Positions 44,721 to 55,695 of a stretch of 64,000 nucleotides of DNA are shown one piece after another. Location of the stretch: NCBI GenBank assembly GCA_963971425.1, contig OZ020517.1:6512501-6576500 (forward strand). The letters run 5' to 3'. Position numbers and translations under genes: made by a program. Below the pieces are notes generated by a model that saw only the letters and a list, made by a program, of their open reading frames with translations, did no database searches and was not told where the DNA came from. How positions within the stretch are numbered: the stretch's first letter is position 1; each line of letters opens with the position of its first letter. The DNA comes from Bryoerythrophyllum caledonicum (taxonomy: Eukaryota > Streptophyta > Bryopsida > Pottiales > Pottiaceae).

Positions 44721-46529
44721 TAACCAACAAGTTATGGCCCATTTCGGGTCCTCTTTCCATAATCTCAATAGCAACTGCTAAAGACTTGAACTATGAAAAA
44801 GAGGTGGAGGACGATGGGCTCTATTGAGACAATCTCCGCAAATATCGGTGCAAGCGTAGACCAGCGACAATGATTTCCATAAGTGGGGGTTCTGATGTTA
44901 TGTACCTTGTGGTATTGATGTTATTCTGCATGATTTAGAACACTCCTAGATTCTTGGAGGCTAAAAAAGCTCATCGGTCTTATAGGGTTAAGCAATGTGC
45001 ATATATGGAGGGAGGAAATAATTCTACCTAATTTAATTTTCGGTGATAGCCAATATAATTACAATTTGAATCCAAGTGATTTCATACTTTTTCGATGAAA
45101 TGTAAATTCTTTGTGAATTTTCAAAGTGTGTTGCCTTTTTTAGCCGGTGACCGCTAATAGGTACCCCCAATAGTGCCGGCAAAAAGTACGGGATTCTTTT
45201 GAGTCCCTAACCTTCACTTGGAGCTAAATAGGTGGTAATGGGATGGAAGTCAGTTGGATATACCCTAATTTTATTGGTGTTGATTATGAGTTCTCATTGG
45301 ATACAAGGGGTTACCTTATCCATTATCTTCCAAAATGCAACTAAGTTAAAACTGTAATATATGGGTTTTACACAAATCTCATCTTGGGAAGACCAAAGCA
45401 GCTAAAATTTGGATTTTAGCCTAAAATTTCTCATTTCAATTCATAATTTGTCCATTTGATTTGGTTCTTTGATCTTCCCGTGAACTGCAACAAATCCACC
45501 TCAATCTACCAAATGTATCTTGTTCAAGAGTAGAAAATTTACACTCCTTGCAAGTGCGTCCATGGCATTTCATACCATATGATTAGTTGGATGATCCTTC
45601 TTTTTGTGATGGTGGCAAATATGGGGCATACTTATCTAAATTCAATTTCTAGTGTAACATGTCTTTTTTAGATAAAAGATGAAGACAAGAAGGATCGGTG
45701 CGATGATAAGCAAGTGCAACGGTGTGGGACACGAAAACAGAGCGAAGGCTGGGAAACTCCGAGCCAAAAGTCTGCTCTTACACGGTGAAGACGAAGCCTC
45801 AAACCCATCAGGGACCTCAAAAATGGATGTTTCATGTACCTAGAACAGAGATCGAGAGGCCGGGAGTCTACGAAAAATGGTTTTGGGTTTTGGGTGTTAG
45901 TTCATTTTTTAATTCATCGACAGGTTCTCGTTACTTGGATGAATGAAATTATCTTGCTATTGCTTCATTCCGCGAGATGCGGGCGCTCACACGGAGAAGG
46001 GAGAGTTTGGGGGAGCTTATACACCAAACACCTCAGCGTCTAAAACCGTAAAAATGTAGAAACGGGTGGAATCAAATCTACAAGATAGGGGTTAGTGACG
46101 GCATCGAGTCCAGTAACGGTTTTAGGTATAAGATGCTTTATTTATTTAATCCGCGGGTTCCTGTTTGATCGTTGCATGGGTTCTGGATGATTTTCATCCA
46201 TGTTGTGGAGATGAGCCAGTTGGTAGACTTTCTGTGGTCGACACCTAAACCCGTCATGCACCCAAAACCATAGCTTTTCAAGTCTGGATAGTCTACAAAT
46301 GAAAAAGTGGGGCCCACTTATTTCATTCATTTAGAATTTTCTTTCATGCCCATTTCCACTACAAGTCAAGTCTTTGTAGAACCTCATGAAAAGCTAAACA
46401 ACAATCAGTTAATTGATTTTCAACTGTATCAATAGAGAGGGTCTCCAACCTCTACGTTTTAAATGAATATATGTATTAACCCCTAAAGGACCACGACCAC
46501 TTTCGCTCTAAAACCAGTCCAAAACTGCC

Positions 46530-46990
46530 ACTGCCAAAAAGAGACATGAAAATCACATTTTAAAGTGAATTTTGGATTTTCAACCGTAAGATCTTAAAAA
46601 AACTTCCATATAAACATGCCTTAAACTTTTGGTTGCAATCCACCGTACAGATTGATAGATTTTAGTGTTTAAAGTCAAAACAATGGTTGATTTTCTTCCC
46701 TGCGTTGAGTAGATCAACAGACTTTGACTTCACTTTTTATCAAATTTTTGCATTGTACAAGGTCTAAATCTTTTACCATTGTCTTAAGCATGATGTTATT
46801 TCCCAACACACCAATTTTTAGAGGTAGAAAAGGGGTGTAGCATATTCAAAAGAAGTGTGCAAGGAGTGGAGGTTCAATGATTGCCATTTCACGTTTTATT
46901 TTGTGTACTACGTATGTATTCAAATGATAATCAAAACGGTCAATAAGAAGGTTTTCACCACATATTGTTGTTGAAAAAATAAAAAGTGAA
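46530..46990 (-). repeat. Dispersed repeat, inverted relative of 26370-26830
   Basis: Reverse-complement landmarks match 26.37-26.83 kb in order ('acaacaatatgtggtgaaa', 'tgaacctccact', 'gcagggaagaaaatc'). It lies inside element B, so it was either part of it or arrived later. Confidence 0.6.
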
Positions 46991-49479
46991 AAATTTGAAG
47001 ATCTCTAGGTCTTATGTAGAAAAGATGAAGTTTTTTTCCCCCGTTGCCCGACAATGTGTGAAAATGTTTGACTTGGAATAAAATGCCTTTTTACACTAAA
47101 GACAAGATTTTTTATTGAAAATTTCCAGAAAAGGAAATATTCTTTATGTGTGTGAAAAATCTCAATGTCAATAGAAACTTTTGTCAAAAAAATTGGAGGT
47201 GCCCGGTGTTCCCACTTTTGGCTTTAAGTGGTACCAACTTTCAAAACACAAATCCAAAAAATAAAATAAAAATATGCCTACGAAGCTCCTATCAGAGGCA
47301 ATCCGGAATAAAAAATTTAGAGAAAAAAGATTTTTTTTCGAGTTTTAGGAACCTGCCCAAAATCATAAATCCCCCTGAAGGAGACTCTGGTCCTTTAGTG
47401 TTATATACATTTTGCACCTACTCTATAGGCTTGTATATATCATACTCAAAAACTTCCTGTAGTGAATGCAAATCAAAGACACTGGGATTATACAATATAT
47501 ATTTTTGTATTTCTTGTTTTTGGATGATTTATGATTAAACAATTGAGTTGCAATATTTAATCTTCTTCTTTTTGTGATAGCACATATATAAAAACCAAAA
47601 ATACAATTCCAAAGTTTTTATATGTTCAAAACAATTAATTCTATTTAAAAGACATGCATAGATTTTGGCCTAATGGCAATATCATGGATAAAATAGTGAG
47701 TTTAAATAAATATCTAAGTAGATTGGAATCTAGTGATTGGATGAGGGGGCTTCAAATTAAAAATCTAATTTTGAAAACTATCAAATATCTTTCATGGATT
47801 GAGAATCCTAATCTGTTGTGAAACAAAACTTCAATAATGGGATTGTATTTTCAAATACATACTAGCAGTTGGCGCTTGCTTTGCAACGCATTAGTTCAAC
47901 CATTTTAATGTAGTTTTTATATCACAAAATATATTAAAAAAAAAAGTAACAACAATCTACATAAAATATAAATATATCTTTGAAACCTATGCACGAGTTT
48001 TAATAATGTAATAGAATAGAATAGAAAAAAATTAATTAGGTTTTAGATTTTTTGCATTTTAACATGGAATTTCAAAAATGTTATGAACATCAAATTTGTA
48101 ATCAAGAGTTTCAAATTTATTTTGGATAAGCACAAATTGCAACACACAAATGCAAATTTCACACACCCACAAACTCAACTTTTAATTACAATCTCAATTT
48201 CACACATCCACAAACTCAATTTGCAATTACAATCTCAAAACTTGTAATTTCAATCTCCACAACTCGAATATGCAATTTTGCAACTCCAACTTTGTATGCC
48301 AACCTCCAAGATCACAACTCCATCTTCACAACTTTTTTACTCCAAGTTTACAACTCATCATTTGCAAAGATGATGGCATGACAACCTTTATCCCTTGAAA
48401 GGCTGACTTGGCCAACCCGACTACTGCTACAGGTCCCTGCTGTTGAAACCGCCATCGAAGGCATCGACCGTGCCAAATGTGTGTTGCGCCTTCCTCTTCG
48501 GCAATATACCCGCCAAGGCACACACCCGTATACTCGGTGCACACCCGATCCCGCCCAGGGTGATCCCATATCCGTCCTCCCGACTGCTTCAAATTGTGCT
48601 AGGATGAGGGCTTCCTCCTTGGAGTCAGAAACGAAAATGAGGCACTGGAGTCCAGAACAAAAAACAAACCTTGGAGCTTGCTCACATTCCGTGGAATCAC
48701 CCAAAACCAGACCCTGGAGTCCAAAAATCATACCATAAAATTCAAGGAAAATTCAATACTCAAATCTAATACTCAAATTAATTTTGTAAACATGTGTAAC
48801 ACTCTACGGTTGAAACAGGGGAGGCCTTAGAGGATACTAGACTACCATTGTTTTTCAACCAAAGTACTAGTGGTTTTCAATGGAAAATATTGATACGAGT
48901 ATAGTTGTACAAGATAATGAACTTTAGTTTTTTAAACAAATGTTTTTACATTTGCATGTGATCTTTGACCCTTATTCATGTGGGAGAAAGGATAGTAGAA
49001 AATACTTATGTATAATATGTAACGCATGAATTTTGTGTGAAAGAATGCATATATAAGGTAGTACCGTTTGCAATAAAGGGAAGAGTGATGGAACCAAACT
49101 TTTGCAAGTGCGCAAAGTTACACATCAACTTGCAATATGTTTGAATGACGTTAAAAAACATTGCGATCATAAATTTTTGAAGGCACTCAAACTTATGTCC
49201 ATAATGGCGACAATTGCATAATGTTGCGATCAAAGGATACGGATGTGCTATTAGAGCCGACACCAAAAAACTTATAAATTGACTCTATAGGAACTTCCTT
49301 AAATTCTTAGAATCCTTCAAGGGAACTCTTGGGCCTTTAGGGTCAAAGATGATTTGAATTATAAAACACATAAATTAATAATAGCAAGTGAATCAATATC
49401 GCATGAGACAAGATCATCTTGCAAAGTCAACTCAAAGGAGTAAATATTGATTCATAACAAATGAGATGAAGTACACTAA

Positions 49480-50390
49480 AAGTTTCATTTAGTGTAGTGG
49501 ACACTAAATACGAACCCATACACTAATTGTCAACTACGCAATTAGCGTAGTGACAAAATAATACACTAAATGTGAACTACTACACTATTTGTGAACTTTT
49601 GTAAAGATTGGAATATTTACTTTTTTACTCGTGCACGTTTAGTGTATTGAAAGTAGAAGAGAATTATGTGTACGAAAAGGTGAAAAAGAGAAAAACTAAA
49701 ACTCCCAAAGAAAAAATTGGAAAAAACAGCAATTGGGAAAAAAGAGCAATTAGGAAAAAACAACAATTTGGGTAAACAACATATAGGAAAAAACAACATT
49801 TTTGCGAAAACAACAATTAGGAAAAAACAATTAGGAAAAAACAACATTTTTGAAAAAAACAAGAACTAGGAAAAAACATCAATTCGGGGAAAAAAGACAA
49901 CTTACCTTTTGCAAAGGTAAACTTTTGTAAAAATAAGCTTTTCCAAATGTAAACATTTGAAAAAGTAAAGATTTGAAAAAATTCACTTTTGAAAAAGTGA
50001 ACTTTTGAAAAGAAATCTTGGAAAAAAGTAAAGTTTTGAAAAAGTGAGGTTTTGAAAAAGTAAGGTTTTGAAAAACTAAGATTTTGAAAAAGTATACTTT
50101 TGAAAAAGTAAATGTTTGAAAAAGTCAATTCTAAAAAAGTAAACTTTTTAAGAAGTAAAACTTGAAAAAATAATCTCTTGAAAAAGTAAGTTTTAAACAA
50201 ATTATATTTCCATAAAGTGTACTCCGATAAAGTAATCTTTGATAAAGTAAATATTGATCAAATAATCTTTTTGAGAAAGTACACTTGTTTGCAATTAGTA
50301 CACTATTTGTCAACTTGTTTGCAATTAGTGTACTACAGTAAGTACACTATTCGTGCAATTACAGTAAATGAAACTTTTTGTGTAGTGACT
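49480..50390 (-). mobile_element. Non-autonomous CACTA-like element, inverted relative of 18841-19655
   Basis: One end has CACTAAATACGAACCCATAC followed by 'actaattgtcaactacgcaattagcgtagtg'. The other end reads inward as CACTACACAAAAAGTTTC. The interior is 'gaaaaagtaaac.tttt' iterations, the complement of those at 19.0-19.5 kb. No coding capacity; exact ends and target duplication are not settled. Confidence 0.5.
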
Positions 50391-50514
50391 TCTTAAATCT
50401 TATCTTTAGGTGATATGTAATGAATTTTCTTAAATCAATACCAAGGCACAATTCAATTTTGATACGATAAACAATCTTATAGAAAGGACATTTTGATTCA
50501 GTGGTAATCTCGAT

Positions 50515-50790
50515 GCTAATCTAAACCCTAATCCTAAACCCCAAACACTAAACTCTAAAACCCTGAACCCTAATATTTAAATCATTAAACCTAAACAATA
50601 AACTATAAGACCTTAAACCCTAAAAACTAAACCCTTGAACCTAAACCCTAAACCCAAATCCATAAATCTAATTCTAGAATTGTCTAGTCCGAAACCCTAA
50701 ACCCTATAATTTACACTTCATATCATGGACTTGCAATCCTAAACCTTAAACCCTAAACCCTAAATGTCAAAATGTAATTTGAACCCTAAA
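50515..50790. repeat. Degenerate plant-type telomere repeats (CCCTAAA)
   Basis: Many 'aaccctaaaccc' phrases with drift between them. They are too degenerate and internal to be a chromosome end. Confidence 0.7.
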
Positions 50791-51154
50791 CCTAAATCTT
50801 TACTTTTATAATCTAGTCATAATCAATATCTTTAATATGGAAATAAATGACCGTATTCAAATATCCATAACCCCAATTGATAACCTTAAATTGATACATA
50901 ATTCTATACCTTAAATTTAAATTGATTCTTGCATATTTAAATTGATACCCATAACCCCAATTGATAACCTGAAATTGATCATGTAAATAGAAACTTCCAT
51001 TACATCGAGATATGAGGAGAAACTTATGTGCTTGTTAATTTTTTGGTCAAGTTTGAAAGATGCTTTATTTAGAATAGCTCCTCCCCACCAAACGTGATGT
51101 CATTCCCGCTCTTTTCTTAATGGCAACTTGTTCGACGTGGTCAATACACCCCAA

Positions 51155-51157
<3 letters not shown>

Positions 51158-51221
<64 letters not shown>
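51158..51221. repeat. (CT)n microsatellite
   Basis: About thirty CT dinucleotides in an uninterrupted run. The open frame across it is an artefact. Confidence 0.95.
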
Positions 51222-51224
<3 letters not shown>

Positions 51225-51540
51225 GCACCTTTTCAATACTCGGCAAGCCTTCGTGAATCTATACTGTCTCGAAGTATGCCTCGACATTTGAAAGACCTAT
51301 TGCATTCAAAGTCAAATTTCTGTGCAAGAAGTGGATACATTATTCTAGGTCAACTTAGTTGCGTTTGGAATTTCTAGAGATGCGGAGGTGTGTGGTCGTG
51401 AATGGTTGCTGCGGCCGTGACAAAGAGTAGGGTTTTCTCTTCCTTCTTCATTCAAGACGTTTTGGTGCACGCAATCGGACCATTTGTAAGTGACTTTTGT
51501 CTAAACTTTATGGTGATTTACTTGGCATTTGGTTCGCACA

Positions 51541-51770
51541 TTTGATACTATCATTTTTAATGTAATGAAAAAGTTGTAGGAAGGAGGTGATACTTTGGCG
51601 TCGACACAATCGCCTCCTGAGTACAGGTTTAGGAATTCGTTTTTTTATTTGTACATTTGATACGTTTTATTTTGGTTTGCACATTTGATACTATCATTTT
51701 CAATATAATGAAAAAGTTGTAGGAAGGAGGTGATACTTTGGCGTCAACACAATCGCCTCCTTAGTACTGG
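51541..51770. repeat. Direct duplication, period 142 bp
   Basis: 'tttgatactatcattttyaat' occurs at 51541 and 51683, followed in both by 'gaaaaagttgtaggaaggag' and 'aatcgcctcct'. It lies upstream of the palindrome quartet and the DUF7869-type gene. Confidence 0.8.
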
Positions 51771-51894
51771 TTTAGGGATTCATTTTATTATTTGTACGTT
51801 AGTATGACATATATGTTCTTGCAATTGTCAAAATGCGTAGTTTTTCTTGGTATGAATGCTTCGGGTTTTGATTCAGTACTCTAGCTTGAAGCAG

Positions 51895-52029
51895 TGCACA
51901 TTTAGCTCGACCCGAGCTGAATATGCAGTGCACATTCAGCTCGACCCGAGCTGAATATGCAGTGCACATTCAGCTCGACCCGAGCTGAATATGCAGTGCA
52001 CATTCAGCTCGACCCGAGCTGAATGTGCT
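51895..52029. repeat. Four tandem palindromes upstream of the DUF7869-type gene
   Basis: Four copies with a 34-bp period start at 51895, 51929, 51963 and 51997. Each has arms TGCACATTCAGCTCG / CGAGCTGAATATGCA around the shared centre ACC. They share the variant centre and so arose by local amplification. They end 135 bp before the ATG at 52164, the position of a promoter or leader. Confidence 0.93.
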
Positions 52030-52163
52030 TTGTTTTCACCTAATCGTGGAGATGAACAATTGTGCTATTATTTTGTTTACTTTGATTGATGTGGGATGGA
52101 CCTTGAAGTACTATTATACTACGACAACTATTTACACTTTTGCCTTAATTTTGCAGTGCCGAG

Positions 52164-55019
52164 ATGGACACTTCAACCGGTGCCTCAATCGATGATGATT
52201 TTGATTTGTCAAGTGACAACTCGTCTTTCCACGATCCAGTAGATGCTGATTTGATGGAATTCGAAGTTCTCCCAAGGCATTCTTGGGTTGGTAAGATAGT
52301 CGAAATGAAAAACCTGTCCGGAGTTACAATTGCCACTGGAATACTTCGCAACCTTCACACCACGGCTATTTCTGGGTCTGATGCTCCATTAGGTGATACG
52401 CACGTTGCCATTCAGGTCTCCAGGACATTAGTTGAAGATGAAGCACCGGACGAATGGCGTTATTGTGTTAAGATTTGGCCTGTTGGTCAAGTTTTCTATA
52501 ATAGTGTCAGTCTCTTGCATCACCAGCAGCGTGATACTTACAATTCTGTAATGGCAATGAGAAGCCGGTCTCTTGGAGAGAGGACTCGCTCTTACGAAAG
52601 TTCATCTAGGATCCCTTCAACCATGGTTTCAACAAAATCATCAATTCTCCTCTCTGACGAATCTATCAACTCTGTTGCTGGAAAACGCTGTTGCTTGAGG
52701 AGTTGTGTTCAACGCTTCCCACGATTGAAGATTAAGGTATTGCGGATGAGGATGTATTTTGGAACCTCCGTTCAATTTCGAAGGCATATGAAGCTAGATG
52801 TTCACGGACAATTTCATGTGGACAATAACGGTAGAAATGTGGTGACCATTGAGGGCGTTGATGTGTGCGCAGCTGCTTGGCAGCACATCATGGGCGTCAG
52901 TGAAACCTCGTTCTATGAATATGCCAAGGATGCAGCGGCTGGTGTAGTCGCGCAAGCCCATGGTAATTCTGGGAAACGGAAACCTAGAAATCACACAGTA
53001 GTCGCTACCGCAGCATTACGTGTCATTCTTAATAGAAATGCTGACCACATGCCCCACAAGTCCCGCATCTTGCCTTCGGGTGAGACATCCGTCGCCAAAG
53101 TTCTTCCCGCAAATTTCAAGTGGAAAGATCAAATTCCTGCAATTGATGCCCATTTAGTTGGTTGCGGGCTTTCCCAAATTTCCACTTCAGGGCTGAGTAA
53201 GATTAGACGGGTCCATTTTTCCGATTACAATGCAAAACGACCTGGGGATAACTTTGCACGTTGTTCAACGTGTGATAAGTACCATTCCCATCGGAGGTTG
53301 CAGCAACCTGGAACAGAAGCTGCGCTAATGTGGCAGCAGAGGTTGAATCTCCATTTGGATTCAGCATGGGCTCATCGAGAGTTGTATTATTCCAACCGTT
53401 ACCGCTCTCAAGAGTTTCCGGATGAATGTGTTACGATTATGCACGACAAGATGGATCACTCAAAGACTGCATCTCCTGTCCTCTCTCACAAGACAAAACA
53501 TTTAGATGGTCTGATGAAGTTGCCCATCTCTGTTACTGGAATGCTTGCACATGGTCATGGTGATGTTCGTTATGCTCATTATGGCTTGGACATTTACCCA
53601 CATGATGTCAACTATACAGTGGGATCTTTTGCTAGATTGTTGCGAGACTTAGAACAACCTTCGAAGACATCGTCTCGACAATTATTTTTGGATTCGGGGA
53701 GAACTGCATTGTTTCGAGCTGTTTTGCAAGGAGCTTCAGATACTTGTGTCCCATTCCTCCGTGCCGCACCTGAGTCTCTAGCTACAGCAAAACCTTTGCC
53801 GCCTATTTTGCATGTGCAAATGGACAATGCGGTCAGTGACAACAAAAATAGATATGTGTTTTGCTTTTGGTCTCTTCTTGTTGCAAAGGGTATCTTCCGA
53901 GAAGTTTATGTTAATTTCATGCTTGTTGGCCACACACATGATGACATTGATGCATTATTCGGTCGATGGAGTATGGCTTTGAAGAAGGAGAGTTTCCCCA
54001 CGATCCCTTTGCTTATGAGATCATTTATGGAGAACGAAAGTGTGCCAACAATCCCCCACTTGATTGAAGAAGTCCCGGACTTCAAGTCCTTTATTAGTGA
54101 AGGTATTGCAGGTGGAGACGAAGCATTGCAGGGCCACACAAAGGCTCACCAATTCAAATTCTTTGTTGACTCCAACGGATGTCCCATGATGAAATACAAG
54201 ATTCTTTGTCATCAAGATGATTGGCTTCCAAGAGAAGGGGGTGGGATCAAATTGTGGAAGGAGGATTCAAATGGGAGGTCTTTGTGGCCACGTGGAGAAC
54301 CACCTTCATTGCAGCCACATGCAATGCGCAATCTTCCTGAAGTGATTAAAGGTCTTTCTGGATTCATTTCATATTGGGAGCATCAAGCACGTGAGGATCG
54401 TACAGGTGAATATCGAAGGCGATATGAGCCTTTGAGCTACTATTGGCGGGCAGTTAGAGAGTCACTTAGTCAACCAATGGACTTGCCCACCTCTCTACAG
54501 GATGGTTTTTGGCCTTCTAGTCGTATTGGTCAGACAATCGAGGACCAATTCACTAGTGTGGGCGCTGTTCGTGAGGATCATGATGACGATGACCATTTTG
54601 TTGGGCAGAGTCGAGATAGGCCAGCCCCTTCTTTTCGGATTAATCGAGACGTTTACTCAGGCTATTTTGTTGCATTAAGACCGTGTGATGGAGATGAACG
54701 TCCTGTTTGGATTGCACAAGCGCTCTCGGACCCTAATTCGGATCTGGAAAGGCCTAACTCTATCAAAATACAGTACTTCCGCCCCACTTCGCGCGATGCA
54801 AATGTCCAAAGATGCTATGATGGATGGGCCTCTTCCAACGGTCTACAATGGACAATTGATGACGAGCAACATCCGCAATGGGAGGACACCGGATCTCTAT
54901 TGACTGCATGGAAGTCTAGAAGTAGGAGTGAATTTCCTGTTGTGAAGATCCCTAGAAATCAAGTTCAAATCATCCAAGATAGTTTGATCAGGGATGCCGC
55001 GCCGTCTTCTTTGCAATGA
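52164..55019 (+). CDS. DUF7869-type transposase-like protein of element B (intact, 951 aa)
   Basis: One uninterrupted frame from ATG 52164 to TGA 55017-55019. A splice acceptor-like 'ttttgcag' just before the ATG suggests an upstream leader exon. The C-terminal half carries the DUF7869 signature as I know it: VTIMHDKMDHSKTASP with an early Asp pair; GHGDVRYAHYGLDIYPHDVN; LHVQMDNAVSDNKNRYVF; and VGHTHDDIDALFGRWS. The three acidic clusters (D..D, D-N, H-x-D-D-x-D) would fit an RNase-H-like DDE/D transposase core, but that reading is my inference. Before it lies a Cys/His block, ARCSTCDKYHSH. The family is common in repeat-rich genomes of streptophytes and invertebrates. It is the best candidate for the enzyme that moves element B. 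It is preceded by four tandem palindromes and followed by several more. Confidence 0.8.
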   Translation: MDTSTGASIDDDFDLSSDNSSFHDPVDADLMEFEVLPRHSWVGKIVEMKNLSGVTIATGILRNLHTTAISGSDAPLGDTHVAIQVSRTLVEDEAPDEWRYCVKIWPVGQVFYNSVSLLHHQQRDTYNSVMAMRSRSLGERTRSYESSSRIPSTMVSTKSSILLSDESINSVAGKRCCLRSCVQRFPRLKIKVLRMRMYFGTSVQFRRHMKLDVHGQFHVDNNGRNVVTIEGVDVCAAAWQHIMGVSETSFYEYAKDAAAGVVAQAHGNSGKRKPRNHTVVATAALRVILNRNADHMPHKSRILPSGETSVAKVLPANFKWKDQIPAIDAHLVGCGLSQISTSGLSKIRRVHFSDYNAKRPGDNFARCSTCDKYHSHRRLQQPGTEAALMWQQRLNLHLDSAWAHRELYYSNRYRSQEFPDECVTIMHDKMDHSKTASPVLSHKTKHLDGLMKLPISVTGMLAHGHGDVRYAHYGLDIYPHDVNYTVGSFARLLRDLEQPSKTSSRQLFLDSGRTALFRAVLQGASDTCVPFLRAAPESLATAKPLPPILHVQMDNAVSDNKNRYVFCFWSLLVAKGIFREVYVNFMLVGHTHDDIDALFGRWSMALKKESFPTIPLLMRSFMENESVPTIPHLIEEVPDFKSFISEGIAGGDEALQGHTKAHQFKFFVDSNGCPMMKYKILCHQDDWLPREGGGIKLWKEDSNGRSLWPRGEPPSLQPHAMRNLPEVIKGLSGFISYWEHQAREDRTGEYRRRYEPLSYYWRAVRESLSQPMDLPTSLQDGFWPSSRIGQTIEDQFTSVGAVREDHDDDDHFVGQSRDRPAPSFRINRDVYSGYFVALRPCDGDERPVWIAQALSDPNSDLERPNSIKIQYFRPTSRDANVQRCYDGWASSNGLQWTIDDEQHPQWEDTGSLLTAWKSRSRSEFPVVKIPRNQVQIIQDSLIRDAAPSSLQ

Positions 55020-55647
55020 TTTTTAGTACAAAGATGTTACTCTTATACTAGTATCTAAGAATGTGTGCATAAGATCAAAATTTGTTGGCGTGATTTTAGC
55101 TCGAATCGAGCTGAAAGTGTACACCCATTTCTTGTGGAGTTTAATACATTTCAGAGTTTTGATATTTTATTATTTGCTATGCTGAATGGTTTATCGCATA
55201 GGAATTGCTTGGGCACATTCAGCTCAACTCGAGCTGAATGTGTATGGCTTTCTTTTTGGAGAGAAGTGAATTCTGGGCTTGATGATTTGCCCTTTGATAT
55301 TTGCTATTTTGAATGTTTTATCGCATAGGAATTGTTGGGGCACATTCAGCTCGACTCGAGCTGATAGTGTGTTTCGATTTGAGAAATGCATTTTCGTACC
55401 TTGACATTTGATCTTTTGTTTTTGAATGATATTTGGAAATGTAAGTGTTGCTTGCTTTCAGCTTGACTGGAGCTAAAAATGTACTTCAATTTCTTTCTAG
55501 CCTGTTTTTACATTGAAAATAATTTCGCACCTCCCATTTTAGTGGACACCAAACTCGAAAGATAGTATTCAAAGGTTACTATGAAAATCACTAACATTTG
55601 CATATTTAGGTTTGCTCAAGCTTTTCATATTATTTTGGGAGGCTCCC
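55020..55647. repeat. Right subterminal region of element B with decayed palindromes
   Basis: Non-coding. Palindromes start near 55090 (TTTAGCTCGAATCGAGCTGAA core), 55212 (GCACATTCAGCTCAACTCGA...), 55340 and, very decayed, 55455. Spacing is about 120 bp, and the copies at 55212 and 55340 share flanking text ('atcgcataggaattg'). No gene. Confidence 0.82.
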
Positions 55648-55675
55648 AATCTCCCAATATAATGAATATGGTGTT
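55648..55675 (-). repeat. Right terminal inverted repeat of element B
   Basis: Exact reverse complement of 33349-33376, ending AATATGGTGTT on the plus strand. Confidence 0.85.
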
Positions 55676-55695
55676 AGGAGCGTGCCTCTCTTCAT
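55676..55695 (-). pseudogene. 5' end of gene C, separated by element B
   Basis: An ATG on the minus strand at 55695-55693 is followed by codons MKRGTL and two further bases up to the element boundary. With one copy of the AGGA duplication removed, the frame runs without a break into LHDQVSRLTFAARRVAG at 33344 and below. AGGA at 55676-55679 is also the right target duplication. Confidence 0.75.

Larger units (their letters stand above)
44721..51894. other. Long AT-rich non-coding interior of element B
   Basis: No gene is supported across about 7 kb. Recognisable pieces are the inverted relative of the 26.4-kb repeat (46530-46990), a piece near 47195-47330 resembling 19690-19800, the CACTA-like element at 49480-50390, degenerate telomere-type sequence at 50515-50790, a CT microsatellite at 51158-51221 and a 142-bp duplication at 51541-51770. 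Short frames such as 48326-48731 are not supported by any domain. Confidence 0.5.
33349..55675. mobile_element. Element B: complete 22.3-kb DNA transposon with DUF7869-type and ParB/methyltransferase-like genes
   Basis: The ends are perfect 28-bp inverted repeats: AACACCATATTCATTATATT plus GGGAGATT at 33349-33376, and its reverse complement at 55648-55675. Flanking AGGA is duplicated. Every copy of the palindrome family described below lies between these ends, and the genes inside are absent outside. Contents on the minus strand are an uncharacterised gene (33719-34746), an FCP1/NIF-like gene (34971-36025) and a ParB/methyltransferase-like gene (36577-40735). On the plus strand is the DUF7869-type transposase-like gene (52164-55019). 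The middle (42-51.8 kb) is non-coding and has taken in other repeats. Superfamily assignment is open; the DUF7869 protein is my candidate transposase. Confidence 0.82.

Noticed and set aside
44084-44723. Several overlapping frames in the GC-rich block
   Set aside because: All frames are open because of base composition and short tandem repeats, and none shows a recognisable domain.
48326-48738. Overlapping frames on both strands of up to 127 aa
   Set aside because: No domain, no introns needed or found, no second copy, and equal openness on both strands.
50515-50790. Chromosome end (telomere)
   Set aside because: CCCTAAA units are degenerate, internal and flanked on both sides by other repeats, so they are interstitial relics.
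51120-51377. 85-aa frame with a long Leu-Ser run
   Set aside because: It is a translation of the CT microsatellite.
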